From the NCBI RefSeq assembly GCF_001884045.1, contig NZ_MACF01000046.1, positions 248,001 to 312,000 of the forward strand: 64,000 bases of DNA. Reading direction: 5' to 3'. Made by a program: the position numbers and the translations under genes. Position 1 is the first letter of the stretch; every line of letters starts with the position of its first letter. Under the pieces are notes generated by a model. That model saw only the letters and a program-made list of their open reading frames with translations, was not told where the DNA came from and ran no database searches. Below are positions 8,699-18,389 of the stretch, piece after piece. Source of the DNA: Bacillus mobilis. Its GTDB lineage: Bacteria > Bacillota > Bacilli > Bacillales > Bacillaceae_G.

Positions 8699-10762
8699 AT
8701 GTTTAAGAAGATCTTTGGTGTTCTTCAAAAAGTCGGAAAAGCGTTAATGCTTCCAGTAGCGATTTTACCGGCAGCAGGTATTTTACTTGGATTTGGTAAT
8801 GCATTTCAAAATCCACAGTTAACAAATGTTATTCCTGCTTTAAAAGCAGATTGGTTCGTAATGGTAGCAAAGATTATGGAACAATCTGGTGATATTATTT
8901 TCGCTAACCTTGCATTATTATTCGCAGTTGGGGTAGCAATTGGTTTAGCTGGTGGAGACGGAGTAGCTGGATTAGCAGCATTCGTCGGCTACTTAATTAT
9001 GAACAAAACGATGAGTGTGTTCTTAGAAGTAGATAAGCTAGTGAAAGTAACAAGTTCTGGAGCAGATCCAGTAAAAATTGGATTTTCTGATCCAGCATAT
9101 GCAAACGTATTAGGAATTCCAACGCTACAAACGGGAGTATTTGGTGGTATTATCGTCGGTATAGTAGCCGCATATTGCTACAATAAATACTTCAACATTG
9201 AATTACCATCATACTTAGGTTTCTTCGCAGGTAAGCGTTTCGTACCGATCGCAACTGCAACATTCTCTTTAGTAGTAGGTATTATCATGTGTTTCATTTG
9301 GCCATACATTCAAGGTGGCTTAAATACGTTCTCACATCAAATGATTGATGCAAATAGAACATTAGCAGCATTCATATTCGGTTTAATTGAACGTTCATTA
9401 ATTCCATTTGGATTACATCACATTTTCTATTCACCGTTCTGGTTTGAATTCGGTCAGTATACAAATGCAGCTGGCGAATTAATCCGTGGTGATCAAAAAA
9501 TCTTTATGGCACAGTTAAAAGACGGTGTAGAATTAACAGCAGGTACATTTACAACTGGTAAGTATCCGTTCATGATGTTCGGTCTTCCAGCAGCAGCATT
9601 AGCAATGTACCATGAAGCACGTCCAGAAAATAAAAAATTAGCAGCAGGTATTTTAGGTTCTGCCGCATTAACATCTTTCTTAACAGGTATTACAGAACCA
9701 CTTGAATTTTCATTCTTATTCGTAGCACCAGTACTATTCGGAATTCATGCCGTATTCGCTGGTCTATCATTTATGACAATGCAAATTTTAGGTGTTAAAA
9801 TTGGTATGACATTCTCTGGTGGTTTAATCGACTTTATGTTATTCGGTGTACTACCAGGCCGTACAGCATGGTGGTGGGTAATTATTGTTGGTCTTGTACT
9901 AGCAGTTATTTACTACTTCGGATTCCGCTTTGCAATCCGTAAATGGGATTTAAAAACACCTGGTCGTGAAGTAGCAAATGCGAATGACGGCGCAGGTAAA
10001 ACAGAAGCGGGTGAACTTCCTCGTGAGGTATTAGTGGCACTTGGCGGTAAAGAAAACATTGCTTCTTTAGATGCTTGTATTACTCGTTTACGTGTGCAAG
10101 TTAACGAACAAAAGAATGTAAACAAAGATCGCTTAAAAGAGCTTGGAGCAGCTGGTGTACTTGAAGTAGGAAATAACATTCAAGCTATTTTCGGACCTAA
10201 ATCTGACACATTAAAATCACAAATTCATGATATTATGTCAGGTCGTACACCTCATGTTGAAAAAGAAGAGCCTGTAAAAGTAGAAGAAGCTCCTCAGCAA
10301 GTTGATGAAAACGAAACAATCGTTTCACCAATTGAAGGGAAAATCTTACCGATTACAGAAGTACCTGATCAAGTATTCTCAGGAAAAATGATGGGAGACG
10401 GATTTGCAATCGAGCCAACAGAAGGAACAGTAGTTTCTCCAGTTAACGGTGAGATCGTCAACGTATTCCCTACAAAGCATGCGATTGGCATTCAATCTGA
10501 AGGCGGAAAAGAAATTTTAATCCATTTCGGTATTGATACTGTAAAATTAAATGGTGAAGGTTTTGAAGCACTTATAGCACAAGGCGACAAAGTGAAACAA
10601 GGACAACCATTATTAAAAGTAGATCTTGCATTTGTAAAAGAAAATGCACCATCTATCATTACACCAATTGTCTTTACGAATTTACAACAAGGACAACAAG
10701 TCGAATTGAAAAAAGATGGAAATGTTAAGAAGGGCGAAAACGCTATTATTGACATTCAGTAG
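8699..10762 (+). CDS. ptsG: PTS glucose transporter, EIICBA
   Basis: Membrane permease that takes up and phosphorylates glucose. About 687 residues in order IIC-IIB-IIA. The IIC part (1-~410) has about ten membrane segments and [12 protein letters not shown] and [11 protein letters not shown] (about 440-515) has the phospho-cysteine in [15 protein letters not shown] (about 540-687) has the active His in [12 protein letters not shown] and the other His in KHAIGI. The start is the ATG after GAGGAAGGG; the frame is open upstream in the leader but has no ribosome site there. GlcT and the RAT leader control it; ptsH and ptsI follow after a hairpin. Confidence 0.95.
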   Translation: MFKKIFGVLQKVGKALMLPVAILPAAGILLGFGNAFQNPQLTNVIPALKADWFVMVAKIMEQSGDIIFANLALLFAVGVAIGLAGGDGVAGLAAFVGYLIMNKTMSVFLEVDKLVKVTSSGADPVKIGFSDPAYANVLGIPTLQTGVFGGIIVGIVAAYCYNKYFNIELPSYLGFFAGKRFVPIATATFSLVVGIIMCFIWPYIQGGLNTFSHQMIDANRTLAAFIFGLIERSLIPFGLHHIFYSPFWFEFGQYTNAAGELIRGDQKIFMAQLKDGVELTAGTFTTGKYPFMMFGLPAAALAMYHEARPENKKLAAGILGSAALTSFLTGITEPLEFSFLFVAPVLFGIHAVFAGLSFMTMQILGVKIGMTFSGGLIDFMLFGVLPGRTAWWWVIIVGLVLAVIYYFGFRFAIRKWDLKTPGREVANANDGAGKTEAGELPREVLVALGGKENIASLDACITRLRVQVNEQKNVNKDRLKELGAAGVLEVGNNIQAIFGPKSDTLKSQIHDIMSGRTPHVEKEEPVKVEEAPQQVDENETIVSPIEGKILPITEVPDQVFSGKMMGDGFAIEPTEGTVVSPVNGEIVNVFPTKHAIGIQSEGGKEILIHFGIDTVKLNGEGFEALIAQGDKVKQGQPLLKVDLAFVKENAPSIITPIVFTNLQQGQQVELKKDGNVKKGENAIIDIQ

Positions 10763-10790
10763 GAATTTGACGCAAAATGTTTATAATTAT

Positions 10791-10824
10791 AATAGGCGAT
10801 GTGGTTGACCGAACATCGCCTATT
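10791..10824 (+). terminator. Hairpin between ptsG and ptsH
   Basis: Perfect 12-bp stem (AATAGGCGATGT/ACATCGCCTATT) with a 10-base loop. The following bases (ATATACAATAG) are not a strong U-tract, so it may be a partial terminator or an mRNA-processing/stability element between ptsG and ptsHI. Confidence 0.6.
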
Positions 10825-10897
10825 ATATACAATAGATGATGTAGTACTCACGTCTATACAACTAAAAAATACTGTAATTTAAAGGAGATAAATTATC

Positions 10898-11161
10898 ATG
10901 GAAAAAATCTTTAAAGTAACTAGCGACTCAGGAATTCATGCTCGTCCAGCAACTCTACTTGTAAACACTGCAAGCAAATTTGGTTCTGACATTAACTTAG
11001 AGTATAACGGAAAAAACGTTAACTTAAAATCAATCATGGGCGTTATGTCTTTAGGTATTCAACAAAACGCAGAAATTAAAATCACTGCAAATGGTGATGA
11101 TGCAGCTCAAGCACTAGCAGCTATCGAAGAAACTATGAAAAACGAAGGATTAGGAGAATAA
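10898..11161 (+). CDS. ptsH: Phosphocarrier protein HPr
   Basis: General PTS phosphocarrier of 87 residues. The EI-phosphorylated histidine is His14 in SGIHARPAT (His15 in standard numbering), and the HPr-kinase target is Ser45 in [11 protein letters not shown] (Ser46 standard), so the protein can serve both sugar transport and CcpA co-repression. It starts behind AAAGGAGATAAATT. Its stop codon shares one base with the start of ptsI (TAATG), giving tight translational coupling. Confidence 0.97.
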   Translation: MEKIFKVTSDSGIHARPATLLVNTASKFGSDINLEYNGKNVNLKSIMGVMSLGIQQNAEIKITANGDDAAQALAAIEETMKNEGLGE

Positions 11162-12861
11162 TGACTCTTAACATTCAAGGGATCGCTGCATCAAGTGGGA
11201 TTGCTATTGCAAAGGCTTTCAGACTTGAGAATCCTGAATTTAACATTGAAAAGAAATCAATTACAAACGAAGCTGCTGAAATTGCACGCTTAGACGCTGC
11301 GCTTGAGAAAGCAAAAACTGAATTAGAAGCTATTAAGGACCACGCTTTTGCTGAGCTAGGTGCTGATAAAGCTGCGATCTTTGAAGCACATTTATTAGTG
11401 TTAAATGATCCAGAACTAGTAAACCCAGTAAAAGATAAAGTAAATAGCGAAAAAGTAAATGCTGAATTTGCAATGGATGAAGTTGCATCAATGTTTATTT
11501 CTATGTTTGAAAACATGGATAACGAATATATGAAAGAACGTGCTGCGGACATTCGTGACGTAACAAAACGCGTTCTTGCACATTTACTAGGAATTAACTT
11601 CTCAAACCCTGGTACAATTTCTGAAGAAGTAATCATCATTGCTGAAGATTTAACACCATCTGATACAGCTCAGTTAAACCGTAAGTATGCAAAAGGTTTT
11701 ACAACTGATATCGGTGGACGTACATCTCACTCTGCAATTATGGCTCGTTCTATGGAAATTCCAGCTGTTGTTGGTACGAAAGTTGTTATGGAGAAAATCC
11801 AAAACGGCGATATCGTAATCATCGACGGTTTAGATGGAGAAGTAATTGTTAATCCATCAGAAGAAACTCTTCGTTCTTTTGAAGAAAAGAAAGCGAAATT
11901 TGAAGAGCAAAAAACTGAATGGGCAAAATTAAAAGACCAAGCTACTGTAACAAGTGATGGACATCACGTTGAGCTTGTTGCAAATATCGGAACACCAAAT
12001 GATGTACAAGGTATTATCGATAATGGCGGAGAAGGCGTTGGTTTATACCGTACAGAATTCTTATACATGGGCCGTGACAATCTTCCAACAGAAGAAGAGC
12101 AGTTCGAAGCGTATAAAGCAGTTCTTGAAGGTGTAAAAGAAGGTCAACCTGTTGTTGTTCGTACACTTGATATCGGTGGAGATAAAGAGCTTCCATACTT
12201 ACATTTACCAAAAGAAATGAACCCATTCTTAGGATACCGTGCAATTCGCTTATGTCTTGATGAGCAAGATGTGTTCCGTACACAACTTCGTGCTAGCGTA
12301 TACGGTAACTTAAAAATTATGTTCCCAATGATTGCAACTCTTGATGAGTTCCGTCAAGCGAAAGCAATCTTATTAGAAGAGAAAGCGAAACTTGTAGAAG
12401 CGGGTACAACTGTTTCTGATTCTATTGAAGTGGGTATGATGGTTGAAATCCCAGCTTCAGCAGTATTAGCAGATCAATTCGCAAAAGAAGTTGATTTCTT
12501 CTCTATCGGAACAAATGACTTAATCCAATACACAATGGCTGCAGACCGTATGAACGAACAAGTAGCTTACTTATACCAACCGTATAACCCATCTATTTTA
12601 CGTCTTGTAAAAATGGTTATCGAAGCGGCTCATAAAGAAGGAAAATGGGCTGGTATGTGTGGTGAGATGGCGGGAGATTCACTTGCTATCCCATTATTAT
12701 TAGGATTAGGTTTAGATGAGTTCAGTATGAGTGCAACATCTATTCTTCCTGCAAGAACACAACTAAGCAAGTTGTCAAAAGCAGAAATGGAAACATTAGC
12801 AGAAAAAGCATTAATGATGTCAACTGCTGAAGAAGTTGTTGAACTAGTTAAAAGCATATAA
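11161..12861 (+). CDS. ptsI: PTS enzyme I (phosphoenolpyruvate-protein phosphotransferase)
   Basis: Transfers phosphate from PEP to HPr. About 566 residues. The N-terminal HPr-binding/swivel part carries the active histidine at residue 190 in [12 protein letters not shown], and the C-terminal PEP-binding TIM barrel carries [15 protein letters not shown] and the catalytic cysteine in GMCGEMAGD. Length and all motifs are intact. It overlaps ptsH by one base and ends in a strong terminator, so ptsG-ptsHI end here. Confidence 0.97.
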   Translation: MTLNIQGIAASSGIAIAKAFRLENPEFNIEKKSITNEAAEIARLDAALEKAKTELEAIKDHAFAELGADKAAIFEAHLLVLNDPELVNPVKDKVNSEKVNAEFAMDEVASMFISMFENMDNEYMKERAADIRDVTKRVLAHLLGINFSNPGTISEEVIIIAEDLTPSDTAQLNRKYAKGFTTDIGGRTSHSAIMARSMEIPAVVGTKVVMEKIQNGDIVIIDGLDGEVIVNPSEETLRSFEEKKAKFEEQKTEWAKLKDQATVTSDGHHVELVANIGTPNDVQGIIDNGGEGVGLYRTEFLYMGRDNLPTEEEQFEAYKAVLEGVKEGQPVVVRTLDIGGDKELPYLHLPKEMNPFLGYRAIRLCLDEQDVFRTQLRASVYGNLKIMFPMIATLDEFRQAKAILLEEKAKLVEAGTTVSDSIEVGMMVEIPASAVLADQFAKEVDFFSIGTNDLIQYTMAADRMNEQVAYLYQPYNPSILRLVKMVIEAAHKEGKWAGMCGEMAGDSLAIPLLLGLGLDEFSMSATSILPARTQLSKLSKAEMETLAEKALMMSTAEEVVELVKSI

Positions 12862-12866
12862 TCAAT

Positions 12867-12908
12867 AAAAAAACCTGAGTCGATTTGAAATCGGTCTCAG
12901 GTTTTTTC
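12867..12908. terminator. Terminator after ptsI
   Basis: Stem AAAAAACCTGAG/CTCAGGTTTTTT with an inner CGATT/ATCGG helix, followed by a T-tract on the + strand; the A-tract on the left makes it usable on the - strand too. Confidence 0.92.
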
Positions 12909-12958
12909 TATGAGAAAAGTAAATCTTATTTTCTTACTATAGAGGATAAGGAACAGAA

Positions 12959-13327
12959 TTAGATAGCGATAGCAACGATATCAGTTGGGCATACACGTAA
13001 AATACCAGTAAAAGTATTTCGGTTTTGATTGTTCTTATCGTCTTTATTGTTATCTTTGTTATCTTTGTCGTTATTACGAGCTAAAGCAGAGAAAAGAGCA
13101 ACACCGTTAGCGAAACCTTCAAAAATTACATTGTTGAATGTGCCGTTACCTCTAATGCTTAAAAGAGAAAGCTCTGTTCCAACTGAAATGCTAGCAAGTA
13201 CGTTACATACAGCTGGTTGTTGTGGTTTTACCTCTCTCTCTTTCTCGCGATGGTCACGATGGTCACACTCTCTTTCACGATGATGACAGTCTCTAAAGTT
13301 ATCACAGCATCCAAATGATCCAAACAT
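12959..13327 (-). CDS. Cys/His-rich probable spore-surface protein
   Basis: About 122 residues. The N-terminal tail is rich in Cys, His, Asp, Arg and Glu (MFGSFGCCDNFRDCHHRER). A hydrophobic beta-type region (VCNVLASISVGTELSLLSIRG) follows, then a low-complexity Asp/Asn/Lys stretch near residue 90-105, and a C-terminus GILRVCPTDIVAIAI. This composition resembles Bacillus coat and exosporium proteins, but I do not recognise a named family. The ATG follows AGGGGGTGATGAGG; an earlier in-frame start overlaps that site. The ends of the protein contain paired cysteines that could cross-link. Confidence 0.6.
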   Translation of the reverse strand: MFGSFGCCDNFRDCHHRERECDHRDHREKEREVKPQQPAVCNVLASISVGTELSLLSIRGNGTFNNVIFEGFANGVALFSALARNNDKDNKDNNKDDKNNQNRNTFTGILRVCPTDIVAIAI

Positions 13328-13480
13328 AATCCTCATCACCCCCTTCACACTTATAATCTATGTAAGTTCGGTAGTGAGTGACTGGACAGAGAGTGGAATT
13401 TTTTCTAGGGGATTTTCTCATTTTAAATGACTAGCTGGGTGTTTATTACGGGATGATGTTTAAAATAGGATAGATATCAC

Positions 13481-13535
13481 AAAAAAGTGTAAGGACCACC
13501 GGAATGAATGAAATAGGTAGCCTTTACACTTTTTT
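13481..13535. terminator. Terminator at the end of the small membrane protein gene
   Basis: Stem AAAAAAGTGTAAGG/CCTTTACACTTTTTT separated by a 26-base loop; T-tracts on both strands. The leftward 72-residue gene ends inside it. Confidence 0.7.
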
Positions 13536-13742
13536 GCTTTTATATAAAACGATGATATATACAGGAAGAGCTAAGAGTAGTGGTGCAATGGATCTTGCAG
13601 TATGTTTTTCCGCTTCTAATTGAAACGCTTCTTCTTTTGGGAATTGTAACACTGATATGTTTGCAGCATCGCCAATAAAATATAACAGCAGTACAGTTAC
13701 TATGTAGCTTAAAAGTGCGATAAAGCTTCCGTATGAACTCAA
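13524..13742 (-). CDS. Small two-TM membrane protein, unknown
   Basis: A 72-residue protein with two hydrophobic segments (about residues 6-24 and 50-66) separated by a charged loop (FPKEEAFQLEAEKHTARS), ending in basic YKSKKV. It starts with TTG behind GAGAGGG at seven bases, a good Bacillus site. I do not recognise the family. The gene stands alone between two terminators. Confidence 0.6.
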   Translation of the reverse strand: MSSYGSFIALLSYIVTVLLLYFIGDAANISVLQFPKEEAFQLEAEKHTARSIAPLLLALPVYIIVLYKSKKV

Positions 13743-13940
13743 TGAAAATCCCTCTCTTGTTATCTATTTGTTATCATTGTATCATAATTGTAACAAAAAC
13801 ACACGGTTATATTTCGTTGTTTTAACAAATTTCGACATGAAACGCCATTTTTGTTTATGGAAATAGCATAAAATTTACTATTTTTTTATGTAAAGCTGTC
13901 GAATAATACATTGTAATATTACGGATGTGTGACAGAAGAA
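13743..13940. other. Intergenic stretch, no gene seen
   Basis: AT-rich promoter-type DNA upstream of the leftward small membrane protein gene. No ORF with a ribosome site was seen. It is followed by a strong hairpin and a bcr1 remnant. Confidence 0.5.
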
Positions 13941-13980
13941 AAAGAAACGAAGGTAATGAAATTACCTTCGTTTCTTTTTT
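13941..13980. terminator. Strong hairpin terminator beside bcr1 remnant
   Basis: Perfect 17-bp stem AAAGAAACGAAGGTAAT/ATTACCTTCGTTTCTTT with a 3-base loop and T6 on the + strand; on the - strand it follows the nitroreductase gene after the repeat remnant, with a T-rich tail. Confidence 0.9.
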
Positions 13981-14036
13981 ATCCCGCATTAACAGGCAGT
14001 AAACCCCTCATATTGACTAAAGGTTCACTTTCTTAT
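13978..14036 (+). repeat. Degenerate, internally deleted bcr1 repeat
   Basis: The left end TTTATCCCGCATTAACAGGC and AGTAAACCCCTC match the start of the full copies near 27.2, 27.6 and 37.5 kb. The right end TAAAGGTTCACTTTCTTAT matches their TAAAGTTTCACTTTAT end with two changes. About 100 bases of the middle are missing. The nitroreductase stop codon lies at its right end. Confidence 0.75.
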
Positions 14037-14650
14037 TTTGCCCATTCACTCACTTGTTCTACGCTCATTCGTGGTGCAGGGTGGCCTTTTAAAGTTGATT
14101 CACCAATTGTAATAAGCATAATTGGTACGTAACGAGATGAAACATTGAATTCTTCTATAAGTGCTTGTGGGTTGAAACCACCAATAGCACAAGTATCCCA
14201 GCCAGTTGCTTTAGCTGCAAGCATAAGTTGCATTGCTGCTAAAGATGCATTTGAAAAGGCTGCATCTCTTGGGAATTGCTCACGAGCATATGCAGACTCA
14301 ATATTTTTAGCTAAGCGCTCTTTAGCTTCTTCTTTCATGAATCCTTGTTCTACAATTGGACCATAAACCGGTTCAACGTTTTTATAAGCTTCTAAATCAC
14401 CTAAAATAGCGACTACAGCAGAAGCATCAAGTATTTGTTGCTGGTTATAAGCAATTGGATGTAATCGTTTCTGTACATCTTCACCTTGGAATACGAGGAA
14501 TTTCCAGTGCTGCAAGTTCCAAGCAGAAGGTGCTTGAGCAGCTCCCTTTAAAATCTCGTGTAACTCTGTAGATGAAATTTCTTTCTCCGGGTTGAATGCA
14601 CGTGTAGATGTGCGTTCATATAGAACATTAAAAAAATTATCGTTTGTCAT
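14033..14650 (-). CDS. Nitroreductase family protein
   Basis: Predicted FMN-dependent NAD(P)H nitro/quinone reductase of 205 residues. The N-terminal FMN-binding motif RTSTRAF is near residue 15, APSAWNLQHWKF near residue 40, and the second FMN segment ATGWDTCAIGGF near residue 150. It is closest in style to the YodC/HBN1-like oxidoreductases that respond to quinone or nitro stress. The start follows TTTGGAGGATATATA. A promoter and a 17-bp palindromic operator lie upstream. The stop codon falls at the junction with a bcr1 remnant, so the last codons could have been set by that insertion. Confidence 0.9.
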   Translation of the reverse strand: MTNDNFFNVLYERTSTRAFNPEKEISSTELHEILKGAAQAPSAWNLQHWKFLVFQGEDVQKRLHPIAYNQQQILDASAVVAILGDLEAYKNVEPVYGPIVEQGFMKEEAKERLAKNIESAYAREQFPRDAAFSNASLAAMQLMLAAKATGWDTCAIGGFNPQALIEEFNVSSRYVPIMLITIGESTLKGHPAPRMSVEQVSEWAK

Positions 14651-14705
14651 TATATATCCTCCAAATTACATATCAAATTATGAAAAAATACATGTAGTAT
14701 ATTCT

Positions 14706-14763
14706 ACTTACATTTTGTAAGTTATCGAATTTAAGAATATAATATCTTTATTTTAATTGTCAA
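14706..14763 (-). promoter_or_regulatory. Nitroreductase promoter and palindromic operator
   Basis: On the - strand, TTGACA (14763-14758), a 16-base spacer and TATATT (14741-14736) form a promoter. A perfect inverted repeat ACTTACA-TTT-TGTAAGT (14706-14722) lies just downstream of the expected transcription start. TTACA-N-TGTAA sites of this kind are typical of HxlR (YodB/HypR/CatR) repressors that control nitroreductases; the regulator is not in this window. Confidence 0.6.
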
Positions 14764-14981
14764 GTTTTAAAGAGGAAGCTAGGGCATTCATACAAACGAT
14801 ACAATTCCGATAATCATACACTAAAAAAGGAATTTATAGAGTGAAAAAGAAAAGAGAACATTCTCAATTAGCTTGTTAATATGTATCCCTCACTCATTAA
14901 AATTTTTTGAGAGCAGCTTTTTATAAAATGTTTGTGAGGAATTCAGTAGAACAAGATATATGAAGTGAGTGAAGACTAGTG
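14764..14981. other. Intergenic region before the GGDEF gene
   Basis: Together with the nitroreductase control region this makes about 330 bases between divergent genes. It contains a short palindrome GAGAACATTCTC at 14854-14865 and an AT-rich leader; no further gene is supported. Confidence 0.4.
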
Positions 14982-16274
14982 ATGAACATACTACATTTTT
15001 TATTAGAGAATACGGTTTTCCAAAATGTATTACAAGATCTTCAGTTAAATGTCCTTTATATAGAAAATGGATGTACACATCAACAAACGATAGAAAATAT
15101 TCATCCAAAATGTATGTTTATAGCAAATAGTTTTGAAGAAGGAGAATTATTGTTTCAGAGGACTAAACCACATATTGTAATTATGTATGTAACAGATTTT
15201 TCTCAAATAAAATATATAAAGAATATGTATAATCCACAGAGTACATTTATTGTCATTTGGGATCAACAAATAACAAGCGAGTTTGCAGAGGTGCTTACGT
15301 TAGGAATACGTAATATTGTGATAGCCCCTGTGACCCCACAAATGGTGTTAGAGGAAGTGAATAAGAGTTTGTATCAGCTTTCTTTAGTACGGCAAGTAAG
15401 TTTGCAACAAGAACTACTTCAAATGATGTTTGATTTTCAAAATGATCTATTATTTATAGTAGAAGACGATGAGATCGTTGATTGTAATACAAACTTTTTA
15501 GAGTTTTTCGGATATGAAAATTTGTTTGCCTATCGTGAGCAACATTTAGTATTTGCTGAACATTTTATTCGAGAAAATGGATACTATTCAACAACCCATG
15601 ATATAACATGGTTAGATGATACATTATCATATGATAGAAGAATTAAGATGTCCAATTATGAAGGGGAAGTGTCAACTTTTTTATTGCGTGCGACACCACT
15701 GCCAGAAGATTTATCAAGATTTATTGTGAAGTGCACAGAGATTACAGAATTAGATGAAATCTATCAAGAACAAGAAAGGCTTGCGATGATAGATTCGTTA
15801 ACAGAGATTTATAATCGTTTGAAGTTCCAACAAATACTAGAGGCAGAATGGGATAATGCAATGCGTAACGATGAAAAAATAGCGCTCATTTTATTTGATA
15901 TAGATAATTTTAAAACAGTAAATGACACGTATGGTCATGATTTTGGTGATTTAGCGTTAATTCAGCTTGCAGAGCTTATGAAATCTAAAGTGGAGGAGCA
16001 ACATGTATTTGCAAGGTGGGGAGGAGAAGAATTTATTATATTAGTAACGAATACTGTAGAAAAAGAGGCATTTCAGGTTGCGGAATCATTACGATTTTTC
16101 ATTGAAACAAAGCAATTCTCAGGGATTTCGAAATTAACAGCCAGTTTTGGAGTTGCATTATATGAACAAGGGATTACAAGAGAAGAATTAATGCAACGAG
16201 CGGATATTGCATTATATGAAGCGAAAAAAAATGGGAAAAATCAAGTATGTGTATATAGAAAAGAAAAAAAATAA
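14982..16274 (+). CDS. Diguanylate cyclase with receiver-like and PAS-like input domains
   Basis: Predicted c-di-GMP synthase of about 430 residues. Residues ~20-130 look like a receiver-type fold (PHIVIMYVTDF, IRNIVIAPVTP) lacking a clear phospho-acceptor Asp. Residues ~140-255 are PAS-like (DFQNDLLFIVEDDEIVDCN). The GGDEF domain follows, with SLTEIYNR, LFDIDNFKTVND and active-site GGEEF near residues 347-351. The upstream RxxD inhibitory site is replaced by V-E-E-Q, so product feedback may be absent. A GTG lies directly before the chosen ATG. It is soluble and stands alone, ending in a terminator. Confidence 0.9.
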   Translation: MNILHFLLENTVFQNVLQDLQLNVLYIENGCTHQQTIENIHPKCMFIANSFEEGELLFQRTKPHIVIMYVTDFSQIKYIKNMYNPQSTFIVIWDQQITSEFAEVLTLGIRNIVIAPVTPQMVLEEVNKSLYQLSLVRQVSLQQELLQMMFDFQNDLLFIVEDDEIVDCNTNFLEFFGYENLFAYREQHLVFAEHFIRENGYYSTTHDITWLDDTLSYDRRIKMSNYEGEVSTFLLRATPLPEDLSRFIVKCTEITELDEIYQEQERLAMIDSLTEIYNRLKFQQILEAEWDNAMRNDEKIALILFDIDNFKTVNDTYGHDFGDLALIQLAELMKSKVEEQHVFARWGGEEFIILVTNTVEKEAFQVAESLRFFIETKQFSGISKLTASFGVALYEQGITREELMQRADIALYEAKKNGKNQVCVYRKEKK

Positions 16275-16278
16275 ATTT

Positions 16279-16306
16279 TCGCAACAAATTGTTGCGATTT
16301 TTTTTT
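16279..16306 (+). terminator. Terminator after GGDEF gene
   Basis: Stem TCGCAACA/TGTTGCGA with a 3-base loop followed by nine T residues. Confidence 0.93.
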
Positions 16307-16364
16307 ATTGTTTGATAATAGAATGTGGGGGGGATTTTGGAAGAAGGAATTATGGAGGAACAAT

Positions 16365-17501
16365 ATGATAAAAAAAATAATGACGATGGCTTTGCTGTCT
16401 GCTGTAGTTGGTGGTGGAGTATACTATTTTCTCTATAATCCCAATATAAAGGAAAGTACTGTATTAACAACTAAGGTGAATCCTACTATTGAATCAGAAG
16501 TACAAGAGAATATAGAAGAAAAAGAAGAACAACAAATTGATTATGCTAGTATATCTCAAAAGTTAGATCAATATTTAATAGGAAAGCAATTTAATGGAAC
16601 AGTTTTAGTGACAGATAAAGAGCATGTTATATTGAATAAAGGATATGGGTATGCTGATGTTCAAAATAAGATAGAAAATACGCCTCAAACCAAATATCGT
16701 ATCGGTTCTATTACGAAAACAGTCGTGGCCACATCTATTTTACAGCTGCAGGAACAAGGGAAGTTAAATATTCAAGACAATGTAAATAAATATATTCCCT
16801 CTTTTCCGGTAGATAAAAATATCACCTTATATCATTTGTTAACACACACATCAGGTTTACCAGAAAGCGGAAAAGGGAAAGTGAATGCCGCTTCTCGTAT
16901 AAACTTAGTAAATTGGATTGGAAGTCAAAAATTAGAATTTCCACCAGGCGCAGGTTGGAGATATACAGATTATAATTATATGGTGCTTGCCTATATTATA
17001 GAAAGCATATCAAAAAAAACTTTAGGAGATTACATAAAAGAAAATATATTTACTAAAGCAGAAATGCATGAATCTGGTATGGGAAATATGGCTCAGGGAG
17101 ATCAGCATTTTACTAAAGGATATGTAAAGAAAGAGAATGTCCTTGAACCTGCACAAAAATTGTTAATGGAGTGGTTATACGGATGCGGTGAGATGTATAC
17201 GACAGTTGGCGATATGAAGAAATTAGACGAAGCGATTATAAATGGGAAACTTCTTTCTGAACAAAGTATACAAGCGATGTTTTCACCTTCAACAGAACGA
17301 AAATATGCATTTAGTTTTTACATATATCCGGATTATTTTTATAATCATGGTGTACTATCTGGTTGGAATACTTTCAATAATTTTAATAAAGAAAAAGGCA
17401 CTTTTGTTATTTTATTTTCAAATGTGAAAAATAGTATAGATGATGATTTTAATAATGAGTTTCGAAAGATGGTAAGTAATTTATTAGAACAAAGGGGATG
17501 A
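16365..17501 (+). CDS. Serine beta-lactamase-like hydrolase, membrane anchored
   Basis: About 378 residues. One N-terminal hydrophobic segment (residues 5-25, MALLSAVVGGGVYYFLY) acts as a signal anchor, followed by a charged linker and a class C beta-lactamase/PBP4*-like domain. The nucleophile motif SITK sits in YRIGSITKTVVA, HLLTHTSGLPE follows, YTDYNYMVLAYIIE provides the YxN-type motif, and HGVLSGWN is the third motif region. Substrates may be peptidoglycan peptides or esters. The ATG behind TGGAGG is preferred to an earlier in-frame start. The next gene starts five bases after it, so they may be co-transcribed. Confidence 0.85.
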   Translation: MIKKIMTMALLSAVVGGGVYYFLYNPNIKESTVLTTKVNPTIESEVQENIEEKEEQQIDYASISQKLDQYLIGKQFNGTVLVTDKEHVILNKGYGYADVQNKIENTPQTKYRIGSITKTVVATSILQLQEQGKLNIQDNVNKYIPSFPVDKNITLYHLLTHTSGLPESGKGKVNAASRINLVNWIGSQKLEFPPGAGWRYTDYNYMVLAYIIESISKKTLGDYIKENIFTKAEMHESGMGNMAQGDQHFTKGYVKKENVLEPAQKLLMEWLYGCGEMYTTVGDMKKLDEAIINGKLLSEQSIQAMFSPSTERKYAFSFYIYPDYFYNHGVLSGWNTFNNFNKEKGTFVILFSNVKNSIDDDFNNEFRKMVSNLLEQRG

Positions 17502-17505
17502 GAAA

Positions 17506-18384
17506 ATGGAACGTAAAAATGTATCAATAGGTTTTATCGGTATTGGTGTAATGGGAAAAAGTATGGTGCGTCATTTAATGCAAGGCGGTTATAAAGTATA
17601 TGTATATAATAGAACAAAAGCGAAGACAGACTCTTTAGTGCAAGATGGTGCAAATTGGTGTGATACACCGAAAGAGTTAGTAAAACAAGTTGATGTTGTA
17701 ATGACTATGGTTGGATATCCACATGATGTAGAAGAAGTATACTTTGGGATAGATGGAATTTTGGAGAATGCAAATGAAGGTACGATAGCAATTGATTTCA
17801 CGACATCTACACCAACATTGGCAAAACGTATTAATGAAATTGGTAAAAGTAAGAATGTATATACGTTAGATGCACCTGTATCAGGAGGAGACGTTGGTGC
17901 GAAAGAAGCAAGACTTGCAATTATGGTCGGTGGCGAGAAAGAAATATATGAAAAATGTTTACCTTTATTTGAAAAGTTAGGAACAAATATTCAGTTGCAA
18001 GGGCCAGCTGGAAGTGGACAACATACAAAAATGTGCAATCAAATAGCGATTGCTTCAAATATGATTGGAGTATGTGAAGCTGTTGCTTATGCGAAAAAAG
18101 CTGGACTAGATCCAGATAAAGTATTAGAAAGTATTTCAACGGGAGCAGCAGGTAGCTGGTCATTGAGTAATTTAGCTCCTCGAATGTTAAAGGGAGATTT
18201 TGAACCAGGGTTTTATGTAAAGCATTTTATGAAAGATATGAAGATTGCTTTAGATGAGGCGGAAAACTTGCAATTACCAGTACCAGGTTTAAGTTTGGCG
18301 AAGGAATTGTATGAAGAGTTAATGAAAGATGGGGAAGAGAATAGCGGAACACAAGTGTTATACAAAAAGTACATAAGGGGGTAA
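17506..18384 (+). CDS. 3-hydroxyisobutyrate dehydrogenase-like oxidoreductase (YkwC-like)
   Basis: NAD(P)-dependent beta-hydroxyacid dehydrogenase of 292 residues. The Rossmann motif GFIGIGVMGKSM is at residues 9-20. The substrate motif DAPVSGGDVGAKEARL is near residue 122, and the catalytic Lys lies in GSGQHTKMCNQ near residue 170. Length and motifs fit 6-phosphogluconate dehydrogenase-like enzymes; B. subtilis YkwC is the closest I recall. The substrate is not determined by sequence. The start follows AAAGGGGATGAG and the small downstream gene begins five bases after its stop. Confidence 0.88.
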   Translation: MERKNVSIGFIGIGVMGKSMVRHLMQGGYKVYVYNRTKAKTDSLVQDGANWCDTPKELVKQVDVVMTMVGYPHDVEEVYFGIDGILENANEGTIAIDFTTSTPTLAKRINEIGKSKNVYTLDAPVSGGDVGAKEARLAIMVGGEKEIYEKCLPLFEKLGTNIQLQGPAGSGQHTKMCNQIAIASNMIGVCEAVAYAKKAGLDPDKVLESISTGAAGSWSLSNLAPRMLKGDFEPGFYVKHFMKDMKIALDEAENLQLPVPGLSLAKELYEELMKDGEENSGTQVLYKKYIRG

Positions 18385-18389
18385 ATGAG

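Noticed and set aside
13929-14132. + strand ORF across hairpin, bcr1 remnant and nitroreductase end
   Set aside because: Composite of non-coding repeat and antisense of a real gene.
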